This document shows positions 1-11,655 of a DNA stretch of 64,000 bases, piece after piece. Origin of the DNA: Gerris lacustris (Eukaryota; Arthropoda; Insecta; Hemiptera; Gerridae); NCBI GenBank assembly GCA_951217055.1, contig OX578277.1, forward strand, positions 12,771,834-12,835,833. The letters are read 5' to 3'. Each line of letters starts with the position of its first letter. Within the stretch, counting starts at the first letter, position 1. The notes beneath the pieces are model-generated. The model searched no databases. It was not told the DNA's origin and saw only the letters and a list, made by a program, of their open reading frames with translations. Position numbers and translations under genes: made by a program.

Positions 1-720
1 ATAAATTAAAAAAAAATCAGACAATATTTCAAAACATCAAATTTAAACCAGGTAAAAATTACATTAAACAAAAAAAAAAAAAAAAAAAAAAATGAATCTT
101 TAAAGAAACAAAAAGTAAAATTTAAAAAATAAAAACAATTATTATAATTACTTTATCTTTCTATACTACAGAGGAACAATGGATAATTTTTAAACATTTT
201 GTTATTTTAATGTTATTAATGCTCAATTAAAAATAAAATAAATAATAATAATTTTTTTTGTTCTTTTTTAATTAGAAAAAAAAATCAAATAAATAAATGC
301 ATAAATGCAATCAAATTTCAGTTTTTCCCTTCTGAAATTATCTTATTTCTTTTTATCTTTAGGGTAAACGTAAAGAATAAATAAGGCAAAAATGGATAGT
401 ATTTATTTTCTTTTAGAATACAAAAATGGCATTTTTGAACAATTTATATGCTAATATGTTAATATATTTATTATTATTACTGTCTCTAATGTCATACTTC
501 TGTTTTTAGTTTTTATTAATAATTTTCAAGTATAGATATGAAAAACACCAGCCAAATAAATAGCTATTAACATATACTTATTTAAAAACAAAATAAAAAT
601 GAATAAAACATAATGATAATGATACTTAAAATTATATTAAGTATATAACGTAAGAATGGCTTAAATGATATATTTAAAAAAACAAAAGGACATTTGAGGT
701 ACAGAAAGAAAAACATAAAT
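1..720. other. AT-rich sequence, no gene seen
   Basis: The stretch consists of A/T-rich sequence with homopolymer runs (an A run near 68-91) and no credible exon, RNA gene or recognisable element. It leads directly into the 27-bp minisatellite. Confidence 0.6.
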
Positions 721-723
721 ATG

Positions 724-3480
724 TTTAAAGAAAATAAATGCCAAAGGATGTTTGAGTAATTTAAAAATGAAAGGATGTTTGAAGAATTTAATTATATAAG
801 GATGTCTGAAGAATTTAAAAATGAAAGGTTGTTTGAAGAATTTACAAATAAAAGGATGTTTGAAGAATTTAATGACACAAGGATGTTTGAAGAATTTAAT
901 GACATAAGGATGTTTGAGAAATTTAAAAATAAAAGGATGTTTGAAGAATTTAAAAATAAAAGGATGTTTGAGTAATTTAAAAATAAAAGGATGTTTGAAG
1001 AATTTAAAAATAAAAGGATGTTTGAGTAATTTAAAAATAAAAGGATGTTTGAGTAATTAAAAAATAAAAGGATGTTTGAAGAATTTGAAAAAAGGATGTT
1101 TGAGTAATTTAAAAATGAAAGGTTGTTTGAAGAATTTACAAATAAAAGGATGTTTGAAGAATTTAATGACACAAGGATGTTTGAAGAGTTTAAAAATAAA
1201 AGGATGTTTGAAGAATTTAAAAAAAGGATGTTTGAAGAATTTAATTATATAAGGATGTCTGAAGAATTTAAAAATGAAAGGTTGTTTGAAGAATTTACAA
1301 ATAAAAGGATGTTTGAAGAATTTAATGACACAAGGATGTTTGAAGAGTTTAAAAATAAAAGGATGTTTGAAGAATTTAAAAATAAAAGGATGTTTGAGTA
1401 ATTTAAAAATAAAAGGATGTTTGAAGAATTTAAAAATAAAAGGATGTTTGAGTAATTTAAAAATAAAAGGATGTTTGAGTAATTTAAAAATAAAAGGATG
1501 TTTGAGTAATTTAAAAATAAAAGGATGTTTGAGTAATTTAAAAATAAAAGGATGTTTGAGTAATTTAAAAATAAAAGGATGTTTGAAGAATTTAATTATA
1601 TAAGGATGTCTGAAGAATTTAAAAATGAAAGGTTGTTTGAAGAATTTAATTATATAAGGATGTCTGAAGAATTTAAAAATGAAAGGTTGTTTGAAGAATT
1701 TAAAAATAAAAGGATGTTTGAGTAATTTAAAAATAAAAGGATGTTTGAAGAATTTAAAAATAAAAGGATGTTTGAGTAATTTAAAAATAAAAGGATGTTT
1801 GAGTAATTTAAAAATAAAAGGATGTTTGAGTAATTTAAAAATAAAAGGATGTTTGAGTAATTTAAAAATAAAAGGATGTTTGAGTAATGAAAAAATAAAA
1901 GGATGTTTGAAGAATTTAATGACACAAGGATGTTTGAAGAGTTTAAAAATAAAAGGATGTTTGAGTAATTTAAAAATGAAAGGATGTTTGAAGAATTTAA
2001 TGACACAAGGATGTTTGAAGAATTTAATGACATAAGGATGTTTGAGAAATTTAAAAATAAAAGGATGTTTGAAGAATTTAAAAATAAAAGGATGTTTGAG
2101 TAATTTAAAAATAAAAGGATGTTTGAAGAATTTAAAAATAAAAGGATGTTTGAGTAATTTAAAAATAAAAGGATGTTTGAGTAATTAAAAAATAAAAGGA
2201 TGTTTGAAGAATTTAATTATATAAGGATGTCTGAAGAATTTAAAAATGAAAGGTTGTTTGAAGAATTTACAAATAAAAGGATGTTTGAAGAATTTAATGA
2301 CACAAGGATGTTTGAAGAATTTAATGACATAAGGATGTTTGAGAAATTTAAAAATAAAAGGATGTTTGAAGAATTTAAAAATAAAAGGATGTTTGAGTAA
2401 TTTAAAAATAAAAGGATGTTTGAAGAATTTAAAAATAAAAGGATGTTTGAGTAATTTAAAAATAAAAGGATGTTTGAGTAATTAAAAAATAAAAGGATGT
2501 TTGAAGAATTTGAAAAAAGGATGTTTGAGTAATTTAAAAATGAAAGGTTGTTTGAAGAATTTACAAATAAAAGGATGTTTGAAGAATTTAATGACACAAG
2601 GATGTTTGAAGAGTTTAAAAATAAAAGGATGTTTGAAGAATTTAAAAAAAGGATGTTTGAAGAATTTAATTATATAAGGATGTCTGAAGAATTTAAAAAT
2701 GAAAGGTTGTTTGAAGAATTTACAAATAAAAGGATGTTTGAAGAATTTAATGACACAAGGATGTTTGAAGAGTTTAAAAATAAAAGGATGTTTGAAGAAT
2801 TTAAAAATAAAAGGATGTTTGAGTAATTTAAAAATAAAAGGATGTTTGAAGAATTTAAAAATAAAAGGATGTTTGAGTAATTTAAAAATAAAAGGATGTT
2901 TGAGTAATTTAAAAATAAAAGGATGTTTGAGTAATTTAAAAATAAAAGGATGTTTGAGTAATTTAAAAATAAAAGGATGTTTGAGTAATTTAAAAATAAA
3001 AGGATGTTTGAAGAATTTAATTATATAAGGATGTCTGAAGAATTTAAAAATGAAAGGTTGTTTGAAGAATTTAATTATATAAGGATGTCTGAAGAATTTA
3101 AAAATGAAAGGTTGTTTGAAGAATTTAAAAATAAAAGGATGTTTGAGTAATTTAAAAATAAAAGGATGTTTGAAGAATTTAAAAATAAAAGGATGTTTGA
3201 GTAATTTAAAAATAAAAGGATGTTTGAGTAATTTAAAAATAAAAGGATGTTTGAGTAATTTAAAAATAAAAGGATGTTTGAGTAATTTAAAAATAAAAGG
3301 ATGTTTGAGTAATGAAAAAATAAAAGGATGTTTGAAGAATTTAATGACACAAGGATGTTTGAAGAGTTTAAAAATAAAAGGATGTTTGAGTAATTTAAAA
3401 ATGAAAGGATGTTTGAAGAATTTAATGATATAAGAATGTTTGAAGAATTTAAAAATAAAAAGATGTTTGAAGAATTTGAT
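724..3480. repeat. 27-bp minisatellite with a 1,425-bp higher-order duplication
   Basis: About 100 head-to-tail copies of a 27-bp unit (core AAAAGGATGTTTGAGTAATT, with GAAGAATTT and AATGACACAA variants). Because 27 is a multiple of 3, several frames on both strands stay open for 60-127 codons and show nine-residue periodicities; these are repeat artefacts, since every frame is equally open and none has exon signals. The ordered series of unit variants from about 775 to 1999 recurs at 2200 to 3424, an exact offset of 1,425 bp. The right copy then degrades from about 3425 to 3480. Edges were judged by eye. Confidence 0.95.
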
Positions 3481-4093
3481 AATACATGGATGATTAAAAA
3501 TTAAAGGAATAGTATGTTAATAATAAAATAAGGTTTGGCCTAACACTAACAGTTCGTGGAGGGCATTGACCCACCAAGGGGTTATTACAACTATACATAT
3601 GTAATAAGTAGGATGAAGATAGCTAGTAGTAGAACAAGCAGATGTGACACTTGTTGATAGCTAGCAATTAGTTCACTTATTTGGGCTCTTTTAACTAACC
3701 CTTTAGGGAGTTGACGCACCAATGTACAGTGTAATCAACAGTGAGATGTATAAATCAAAGTGCTTACAGTTTGCACGTTATGAGTAGTGACTAGACAGAT
3801 GACTTGAAAATCAGAAAAATTGGGGTGGGGAGCCAATGAGAGGTCAGGATTTTGAATTCTAGAAGGTCGGACCAACTAGGCCAACAAAAATGTCACTGGT
3901 TCTACCCCTCCTACTGGCCTAGTGGTTTTATTTTTTTCCTCATTTAGGTTGGCCAATCTGGGTGTCAAAAGTCACAATTCATAACACTCACTGTATATGT
4001 GTGATCAAACCGGCCCTAAAAGCAGAAGAGACAATTCAGGATCACAGGTTACATTGAACCCATTAATTGGTGAAGACTTTTTTACTTTTAAGT
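3481..4093. other. Apparently single-copy sequence downstream of the minus-strand gene
   Basis: More balanced base composition than its surroundings (for example 3540-4020), with no repeat recognised within the window and no open frame of note. It lies 3' of the minus-strand stop at 4207 and may be 3' untranslated or intergenic sequence. Confidence 0.4.
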
Positions 4094-4173
4094 TTTATTT
4101 AAAACTTAATTGAAAATTATGATAGAAACAATTAACAAATAAATTGTATAATGCCATTTTTACATTATTTATT
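4094..4173 (-). promoter_or_regulatory. Candidate polyadenylation signals for the minus-strand gene
   Basis: AATAAA on the minus strand occurs at 4173-4168 and at 4099-4094, about 35 and 110 nt past the stop codon at 4207. The position is right, but such hexamers are common by chance in DNA this AT-rich, so only transcript ends could confirm use. Confidence 0.3.
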
Positions 4174-4206
4174 TATATAATTTTACCAAATAATATAGGT
4201 AAATAT

Positions 4207-4695
4207 TCAAAGTATGTCTGTTTCATATATTTTATTAGGTTGTGAAGGGTTGGAGAGGCCGGTAGGCGGGAGGTGTGAGAGGGAGCCAGTAGGCGCTAAA
4301 GTCAAACCCATCTTTCCGAGTAGGTTAGATTCGGAGCCGGTTTTCTTAAGAGCCGGTGCGGCCGAATCGGTGGCCGACAGTCTCTGAAGTCTTGAATACT
4401 GTTCCTGAAGTTGTTTCTGCTTTCTAAGCAACTCTTGATGTTTGGCTTCGAGCTCCTGCTGCCTCGAAGTGGTTCTAGGAGGTGGAGGTGGTGCTGCACC
4501 ACTAGGGTAGGAGTGTAGCCGGCGCAGGGTCGATACGCCGGGCGTGCTAGACTGGGACGTGCTGCTACTTGAAGAACCTGCCGAGCTAAACGCTTGTAAT
4601 TCGTCTAGCAGACAGTCGAGTGGGTTCTCCTTACTCCCCCTTCTCTCCCCTGCTCCTCCCCCCTCAGCGAGGACACTCTCTCCAATTGAGCACCC
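4207..4695 (-). CDS. Terminal coding exon of a Ser/Pro-rich coiled-coil protein with an LD-type motif
   Basis: An open frame of 162 codons plus TGA, far richer in G+C than its flanks. The upstream edge is a good acceptor (TTTATTGACAG before GGG TGC at 4695), and the frame is open from that AG, so the exon begins in phase 0; the methionine-like starts inside it are not needed. In order: a Gly/Arg-rich start, then LDCLLDELQAF at about residues 36-46, which fits the paxillin-type LD consensus LDxLLxxL; a Ser-rich run; PPPPPRTTSRQQ; a heptad-rich helix ELEAKHQELLRKQKQLQEQ at about residues 88-106; then a Ser/Leu/Pro-rich tail ending YETDIL. The last four residues, TDIL, place Asp at -2, as in class III PDZ ligands. 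This suggests a cytoskeletal or junctional scaffold, which is inference. The overall look recalls the p140Cap/SRCIN1-sickle tail group, but I cannot confirm that family. No neighbouring gene is visible. Confidence 0.75.
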   Translation of the reverse strand, partial: GCSIGESVLAEGGGAGERRGSKENPLDCLLDELQAFSSAGSSSSSTSQSSTPGVSTLRRLHSYPSGAAPPPPPRTTSRQQELEAKHQELLRKQKQLQEQYSRLQRLSATDSAAPALKKTGSESNLLGKMGLTLAPTGSLSHLPPTGLSNPSQPNKIYETDIL

Positions 4696-5325
4696 CTGTC
4701 AATAAAACACAATACAAACTATTAATTTAAATCTATCAAAACCCACTAACTTCTTATTTCCTGTGGTGCCAAGTCCATCAAAATAATTCAACCAACAAGA
4801 TACTCATCTAAATAATTTTCCTTTTTTCTTATAACTAATAAAGTTGTTTAAACAAATTGTTATCTGATATAATTAAAGATGTCTTAAAGGATTATTAAAC
4901 TAAGTGACTAAATTATGCAAGAAACTAAACTCCCAACTATAGATCTTGCTTTAGAGCTCAATCTATAATACAGTTGAAGCCCTCTTATATCTGAAGTTGG
5001 TTTAACTTGCCGCTTAGCTGGGAGTACCTCTCCCTTTAACACTCATGTCACCGACCTTTCTCACCTGGTTAGACAAGAGGTAGGTTTACCATAGTTTTGT
5101 GAAGTTATATGAAGACACCTGTTTGTTGACCCCCATTTGTATCAACTCTCTATGTAGTCTGGGTCGGATAAAATTACATCGGCCCCCTCACTTCTACAAA
5201 GATTGTTTTTTCTTCTTGATGTTAGTGATAAATTAAATATATTTTTTAAATAATAAACTGCTTAATTTTGATGTAATAGCTGTTTTTTTCAAAATTCCTA
5301 GCTAATGAAAGGTAGGCATGAATAT

Positions 5326-5343
5326 GGGGGGGGGGGGGGGGGG
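5326..5343. repeat. G18 homopolymer
   Basis: Eighteen consecutive G on the plus strand in an otherwise AT-rich context. Similar G or C tracts recur at 35497, 36078, 52508 and 29800, several of them inside transposons. Confidence 0.95.
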
Positions 5344-5598
5344 AATCAGCATGCCAAAATAAGATAGTAAGAAAATTGAATAAAAAATATTATAAAAATG
5401 GCTTATCATAATCAGGATTTGATCCTAGTGCAGCGATTTAAAAAAAATAAGTATAATATATTATATTGTTGGTGCTCAGCCAAAACAAGACATCTGCAAA
5501 TTACAGAAGTTGACATTGCAACCTTTTAAAGTTAAAAAGGTAATAAAAAAAATTATATATTAATAATTAATTAGATAAAAATGCTTTTATTTATTTTT

Positions 5599-6159
5599 AC
5601 TTTCTCATATAAAGAGAAAGTATTGTGATGGCGCGAAAATTCGATTTTGATGGATTTACAGGTTTTGAGGTCCCCAGAGTCCAAAAAAGTGGTTTTTAAA
5701 AAATGTCTGTCCGTCGTCTGTCGTCTGTCTGTGCAGACGCCTGGAGCCTAAACTACTGGGCCGATTTTGACGAAATTTGGCATACATGTTCAGAAAAATC
5801 ATACCCCGAGGCAAAATCGAGAAATTAATTTTAGCTCTAAATTTGGGGGCGCTACCCCCCAAAAACTCTGAAAAAACATGAAAAAAAATTATTTCTCGAA
5901 AACAGTTCCGACGATTTTGATTAAAAAATTCTAAAATATACTAATCCAACGATATAAGCCGTTCTCCCGGGAAAAATCTAGTTCCTGAGAAATTAGCTTA
6001 AAACGCGGACGGAGAGAGCCCGGGTTCGATTCCCCACCCAGGAGAAGTTATTTTTATAATAAATTTTGATGAAAAGTTCAATAATATTTAACTGTACATT
6101 TGAAAACTAATAAATGGAAACACTGGGCTAAGTAATTATAAACTCGTATATGAGAAAGT
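5599..6159 (+). mobile_element. TIR element with B-box-like motif (family S), copy 1
   Basis: Bounded by a perfect 13-bp inverted repeat, ACTTTCTCATATA at 5599-5611 and its complement at 6147-6159. The left end is itself a hairpin (ACTTTCTC...GAGAAAGT). Near 6022-6040 lies GGTTCGATTCC, a perfect match to the RNA polymerase III B box of tRNA-derived sequences. No transposase frame is present; the minus frame at 5656-5862 is a shadow. A second, truncated copy lies at 42605-42969 in the opposite orientation and covers the opposite side from the B-box-like motif, which supports this being a dispersed family. Confidence 0.75.
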
Positions 6160-7074
6160 TTGTCTGAGTTGTCTCGGACCGATTTTATTTTTTTAAATAT
6201 ACATTAGGATAAACCATCTAGCATGGGATTGGAGCCTTGATGGACAATCCAAAATGCGGTTAAGCAACCGCATTTTGCATAAGCAAGAATAGGGAAAGTT
6301 TTAGAGCAATAAATGACTATTTTTTTACTAAGAGCTAAACACATCTTTGCTCATCCAGGCACTTATTGAACTTAATAATTGAAAGGTAGTGCCTTCATTT
6401 TCACACATCAGGTGGGTTGGGGGCATTGGGGTACGTAAGGAGTCAAAGAAAAAGGAGGTGTGCTCTGCAAGTGAGCCTGACAGTTAAGGAAGAAAGACGG
6501 TAAATCAGGAGACAAATAATCAAGGTTCTACTGTAGTTATATCAAAGTGATATTTTAATTTTCTGATTTGTGATCAAGTCTAATGTAATAGGCATTAATC
6601 TCAACTTATGTAATTTGCAGATTTGTAAGCATGGACAAAATAACATTATGCTTGGCATGTTGAATAGCGCTACTGTAATATAGCCTTCCTTACACATCAA
6701 CACCAAACAAGATTAACTCCATCCATAGCAGTCAAGTATTAAAAAAAAATTAACAATTATTATTTAACTAAAAATGTTGGAGAATGAATGGAAACACATA
6801 ATTTCATAGATGTAGCTATCAACCAACCACATACATTTCAATACATATATATTTACACGTAATAATAGAAATAAAATAATATTAACACCACAACTGACTT
6901 GAAACACCACAGGATCATAGAAGTTAGCTTTTAAATTAGGTTTTTTTTTCTTAAATTTACATTTATTTTATAAATTACAAGAACTTTTTCTTTAAAAGCT
7001 CTTGTAATTTTGTTTAATAATATTTTAAATAATTCCTACCTTGAATAATTACCTGACTTTAATTTCACTAATTA

Positions 7075-7196
<122 letters not shown>

Positions 7197-7898
7197 TTTT
7201 TTTTCTTCTTCTTCTTTTTTTCATATAACATTATAATAACTATTTACTTTTTTAAATTGTTCAACGTCAAAGTTAATATTTAAGCAAATTAAAAATAATA
7301 GCACATTTAAAAAGTATTGGTGGGAAAATTTAAGATGTAAAAAAGAAGTAACTATCGTAAGAAATCTTGCTGAAATGGGATAAAAAATTCAGTTTTCTCA
7401 AATTTTAGATTGTTTCTTACAATAGAAAGACCTTTTTAACTCTCCCAGTGAAGCCTTCTCTATACAGCAACCCATCAAGAACATTTGAACATAAATCAAA
7501 GTCTAAAAGTCAGAACCTATCACTCTACCTGAAGTACTTTCAAACTACTAATATATTTAATTTGTAAAAAGGACTTTTCAATTATATATTTTCTAGTATA
7601 GTCACGGTTAGTAATGAAATGTCTTGACTTTTGTCATCTGTTCTTTGCTACATAATAGTATATTTAGTTTATTTCTTCCCTCACTAAGGTTTTAAAGATT
7701 TTATTTTAGACTGCAGTCAAGACTGTTCTTTTCTACATAATAGTATATTTAGTTTATTTCTTCCCTAACATAGGTTGGTAATATTATATTTTTCAATAAT
7801 GTCATACTGATCTTTTCTACAGAGTATAAGTTATTAAACACTTAAAAAATAGTATAAAAGGCTGTGCAAAAAGCCTCTATCATAGCCTCAATCATATG

Positions 7899-8463
7899 GT
7901 CCAGGAGATAGCGTGCGAAAAAATGTCTGACTAACATCAAGCTAGAATTTTGTATACAAGTCAATCTTTTAACGCCTTTTAAGAATATGTAGTCGGCTAA
8001 GTTTGTCTGCTGGACATAGCTTGGCAATAGCCATTTGAAAAAAACAAACCGGTGGAGAGCGGCCATGTCTCACCAATTATGGTGGACAATGTGATTTTCA
8101 TGATCCTGAGTACAGAATTAGTTAGTAGACCGAAAATCAAGTTGATGTTAGTTTGTCTCTAGACACGTTACCACGTTGATTTTTAGTAATATTTGAATAA
8201 CTAACCTATCAAGTGTGAAAATAATATCGACTTGATGTTTGGTCTACTAACTAATTCTGTACTCAGGATCATGAAAATCACATTGTCCACCATAATTGGT
8301 GAGACATGGCCGCTCTCCGCCTTCAAACGCCTATTGCCAAGCTATGTCCCGCAGACGAACTTAGCCGACCACATATTCTTAAAAGGCGCTAAAAGATTGC
8401 CTTGTATACAAAATCCTAGCTTGATGTTAGTCACACACTTTTTTGCACGCTATCTCCTGGACT
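7899..8463. mobile_element. Foldback MITE, family FB1, copy 1
   Basis: A 565-bp palindromic element whose ends read GTCCAGGAGATAGCGTGC at the left and the complement at the right. The arms are about 240 bp each and pair almost throughout, including the CATGATCCTGAGTAC segment; a short spacer lies near 8150-8215. The open frames on the two strands are arm shadows. Copies at 45658-46235 and 58721-59306 share the ends and arms. No transposase and no convincing target duplication were seen. Confidence 0.88.
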
Positions 8464-9270
8464 AATATATTATCATTTAATAATTAAATTTAATTCCTCA
8501 ATTCTGTACTGATAAGTTGACAGGTGTGAGTCAAAAATTTACATTTTTAAGGTTAAACAATTCTTATTATTAACAGCTACCTTAAAGTGACATTAATTTA
8601 AGTACATTCTGCAGAGTACCACTCTAAATTTTTTAGAAATAGATCCTTTTTTTTTCATTTTGATCCTTACATGTAGTTTTTTAAGAGTATATTTATTATC
8701 TAATAAAGGGAATCGTAACAGTCCCTTAAATATATATCAATTGAATACTTTATTGTTTATAAAGATTTTTTGACACTAATTTTTTATAAATTGCAGATAA
8801 ATTTGTGGAAATTTGGCATGAATAAATTAATAATCGATCGATTCATGGATATTTATGTCCTTTACCTCGAAAAACCAGAGGTCAATTACAGTAACAAGCC
8901 AAAAGAATGGCCAATTATTGATTCAATTTCACAGAAATAGATTTTTTTTAAAAAAAAAGAAGCAATGTGTTAGCCAATAAGCTGCTAAAACTGCAGCTAA
9001 AAAATAATCAGAATTAAAATTAAAGCAATACAGCTAGACACCCATCATTAAGAAATAGTAAATGTTATAAAAAGAGCCACTATTTGCAATCGTGTAGGCA
9101 AATATACTATATAAGAAATAGCGTGTGGTTTAAAAACATTGTTTTAATTTATTACAGAGTTTTCTTTCTTCTTTGATAATTGGTTTATTTAATTAATTAC
9201 ATAAAATCGAGTAGTAAAAAAAAATTTTTAAACAACTGTGTCAGTGACTTTTGGGACACCTTAAGGCGGG
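8464..9270. other. AT-rich sequence, nothing recognised
   Basis: No exon, RNA gene or bounded repeat could be supported. Confidence 0.5.
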
Positions 9271-9274
9271 ATAC

Positions 9275-9408
9275 ACTTGAGCATTCGCCCTGAATGAGCA
9301 TGTGTTCCCATTGATGTGCCAACAGCGCTCAGATCGGATTCGGCTCGCCCTGTCCACATCTGAGCAAAATGGGGCGAACGAATGCTAATTTGGGGCGAAT
9401 GCTCAAGT
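9275..9408. mobile_element. Very short inverted-repeat element (about 134 bp)
   Basis: ACTTGAGCATTCGCCC at 9275-9290 is perfectly inverted at 9393-9408. The segment is much richer in G+C than its flanks and ends abruptly, as expected for a miniature non-autonomous DNA transposon. The outer limits are uncertain because the inverted repeat may be subterminal. Confidence 0.6.
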
Positions 9409-9689
9409 ATTTACTCGACCTTATACTTATCAGTACAGAATTTGTTCCTCAAACACCCTGTTTGAACATATTTAAATAATATAAAAATGAGGTTTCCTTG
9501 ACTCCATTGTAAAGTTAATTATAATGTTATATGATAAAAAAGTGAATCTAATTTTAAAAAAACTAATATCTCTGCAAAAAAACTGAATTGATATTTTAGT
9601 TTTTAACAAGATTCAATTTATTCGTTGATGTAAATTTGAAATAAAAGAGAAATAATAAAAGATTTAGTTTTATCAATAATATCATATTA

Positions 9690-10030
9690 TCATAAATTAG
9701 GTAACATACCATCTAAACACTATAGGATAAAAAAAAAATAAATCATAATAATAATTACGATTTCAGTTTGTTGAGTTTACAATGCACACATATATGCGTT
9801 ACAGTATTAGGTAACAAAGCATCTAAACACTACAGAATAAAAGATTAAGAATTACTGCTATAATTGTACAATAGAAGAATTTATAATGAACATTTCAATA
9901 CAATGCATCAGTTAACATAGCATCTAGACACTACATTACAAACTAACACTACATTAGTTGTAGAATAGATGAGTTTCCAATGTAATTACATCTTTTTCAA
10001 GTAAAATAGCATCTAAATACTAAATTATTT
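9690..10030 (-). repeat. Inverted, diverged units of the 101-bp repeat (left arm)
   Basis: Three to four degraded units run antiparallel to the array at 10660-11655: CATCTAAACACTA and CATCTAGACACTACATTA are complements of the array core TAGTGTTTAGATG, and TTGTACAATAGAAGAATT matches the AATTCTTCTATTGTACAA type core. The divergence is much higher than in the right array. Confidence 0.75.
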
Positions 10031-10659
10031 GTTATTTGTAGTATCAGCATTAACAATTAGACTCAAGCGATAACAACACTCAAAGGAATTTTCAAAATAC
10101 AAATATACCGTAAAGAAAAGCACTAAAATAAAATCAATTAGTTGCATTAAGGAAACGATAATTGACTAGAGTAAGAAAGCTTTAGGATATTCTATCATTC
10201 GGCAATGTGAGATCAGGGTCAAATCAAACAGAATTTAACGACTACTTCAGTTATAAGAGGGTATATTAGCGAGATGCTGTCTAATAAAACACAATAGGAA
10301 AGTTTATGCTAACGTTTCACTAAATTTATTATCATCATCAGAGCAGGAAGCAACGTATAAAATAAAAATAATACAAAAAGGTTGAGGTTGACTCTCCGGC
10401 ATGTTGGAATGAGGAGGTGTGGTTGAAAATCCAAAAGGAATGAATGGAGGTGTGGTTGAAAATCCAGATATTAGAAAAGGGTAAGGTTCTAGCGGGGTAA
10501 GGGTAAACCTTAATTATTTGAGTTATTGTTGACACAGTGTCAGCTTATAACAGAACATTAGACACATTATCTGCGTAACCAACATATGCTACCTCAAGAC
10601 TAACCCTCTATAGAGTAGCTTTGATAAAAAACAGAAGCAACACACCAACTAGTTAGTTT
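10031..10659. other. Core between the inverted arrays
   Basis: Single-copy in this window apart from a tandem pair of GAGGTGTGGTTGAAAATCC near 10413-10467. No coding frame of note. With the inverted arrays on either side it forms the core of a possible foldback element. Confidence 0.5.
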
Positions 10660-11655
10660 GTAATGTAGTGTTTAGATACAATGTTATACGACAATGTAAT
10701 GTACTGAAATGTACATTGTAAACTCATCTATTGTACAATTAAAGAAGTAATTGTTAGAATGTAATATAGTGTTTAGATGCTGTTACCTGATGATGTAATG
10801 TACTGAAATGTACATTGTAAACTCATCTATTGTACAATTAAAGAAGTAATTGTTAGAATGTAATGTAGTGTTTAGATATTGCGTTACCTGATGATGTAAT
10901 GTATTGAAATGTACATTGTAAACTCATCTATTGTACAATTAAAGAAGTAATTGTTAGAATGTAATGTAGTGTTTAGATATTGCGTTACCTGATGATGTAA
11001 TGTATTGAAATGTACATTGTAAACTCATCTATTGTACAATTAAGTTGATAATTGTTAGTGAATTGTAGTGTTTAGATATTACGTTAGAATGTAATATAGT
11101 GTTTAGATGCTGTTACCTGATGATGTAATGTACTGAAATGTACATTGTAAACTCATCTATTGTACAATTAAAGAAGTAATTGTTAGAATGTAATATAGTG
11201 TTTAGATGCTGTTACCTGATGATGTAATGTACTGAAATGTACATTGTAAACTCATCTATTGTACAATTAAAGAAGTAATTGTTAGAATGTAATGTAGTGT
11301 TTAGATATTGCGTTACCTGATGATGTAATGTATTGAAATGTACATTGTAAACTCATCTATTGTACAATTAAAGAAGTAATTGTTATTTTGTAATGGACTG
11401 TTTAGATATTGCGTTACCTGATGATGTAATGTATTGAAATGTACATTGTAAACTCATCTATTGTACAATTAAAGAAGTAATTGTTATTTTGTAATGGACT
11501 GTTTAGATATTACGTTACCTGATTATGTAATGTAATGAAATGTACATTGTAAACTCATCTATTGCACAATTAAGTTGATAATTGTTAGTAAATTGTAGTG
11601 TTTAGATATTACGTTACCAGATGATGTAATGTATTGAGATGTACATTAACTTAAG
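10660..11655 (+). repeat. 101-bp tandem repeat array (right arm)
   Basis: About ten units. The period is exactly 101 bp between successive GTAATGTAGTGTTTAGATA cores at 10860 and 10961. Each unit contains GTTACCTGATGATGTAATG, TGAAATGTACATTGTAAACT and TCTATTGTACAATTAA. Variants (AAGTTGATAATTG, TTATTTTGTAATGG) recur in a patterned order, suggesting multi-unit amplification. Confidence 0.95.

Noticed and set aside
775..3433. Many open frames of 60-127 codons with nine-residue repeats
   Set aside because: They come from a 27-bp minisatellite whose length is divisible by three; frames on both strands are open equally and nothing resembles exon signals.
7842..8465. Similar protein frames on both arms of the foldback element
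   Set aside because: The similarity follows from the inverted arms. In FB1 copy 2 the corresponding frame has stops, so it is not a conserved protein.
10310..10360. Hammerhead-ribozyme-like core on the minus strand (CTGATGA ... GAAAC)
   Set aside because: The two conserved blocks are present, but the sequence between them does not form a stem II closing the core, and no flanking stems I and III pair convincingly. A covariance-model search would decide.
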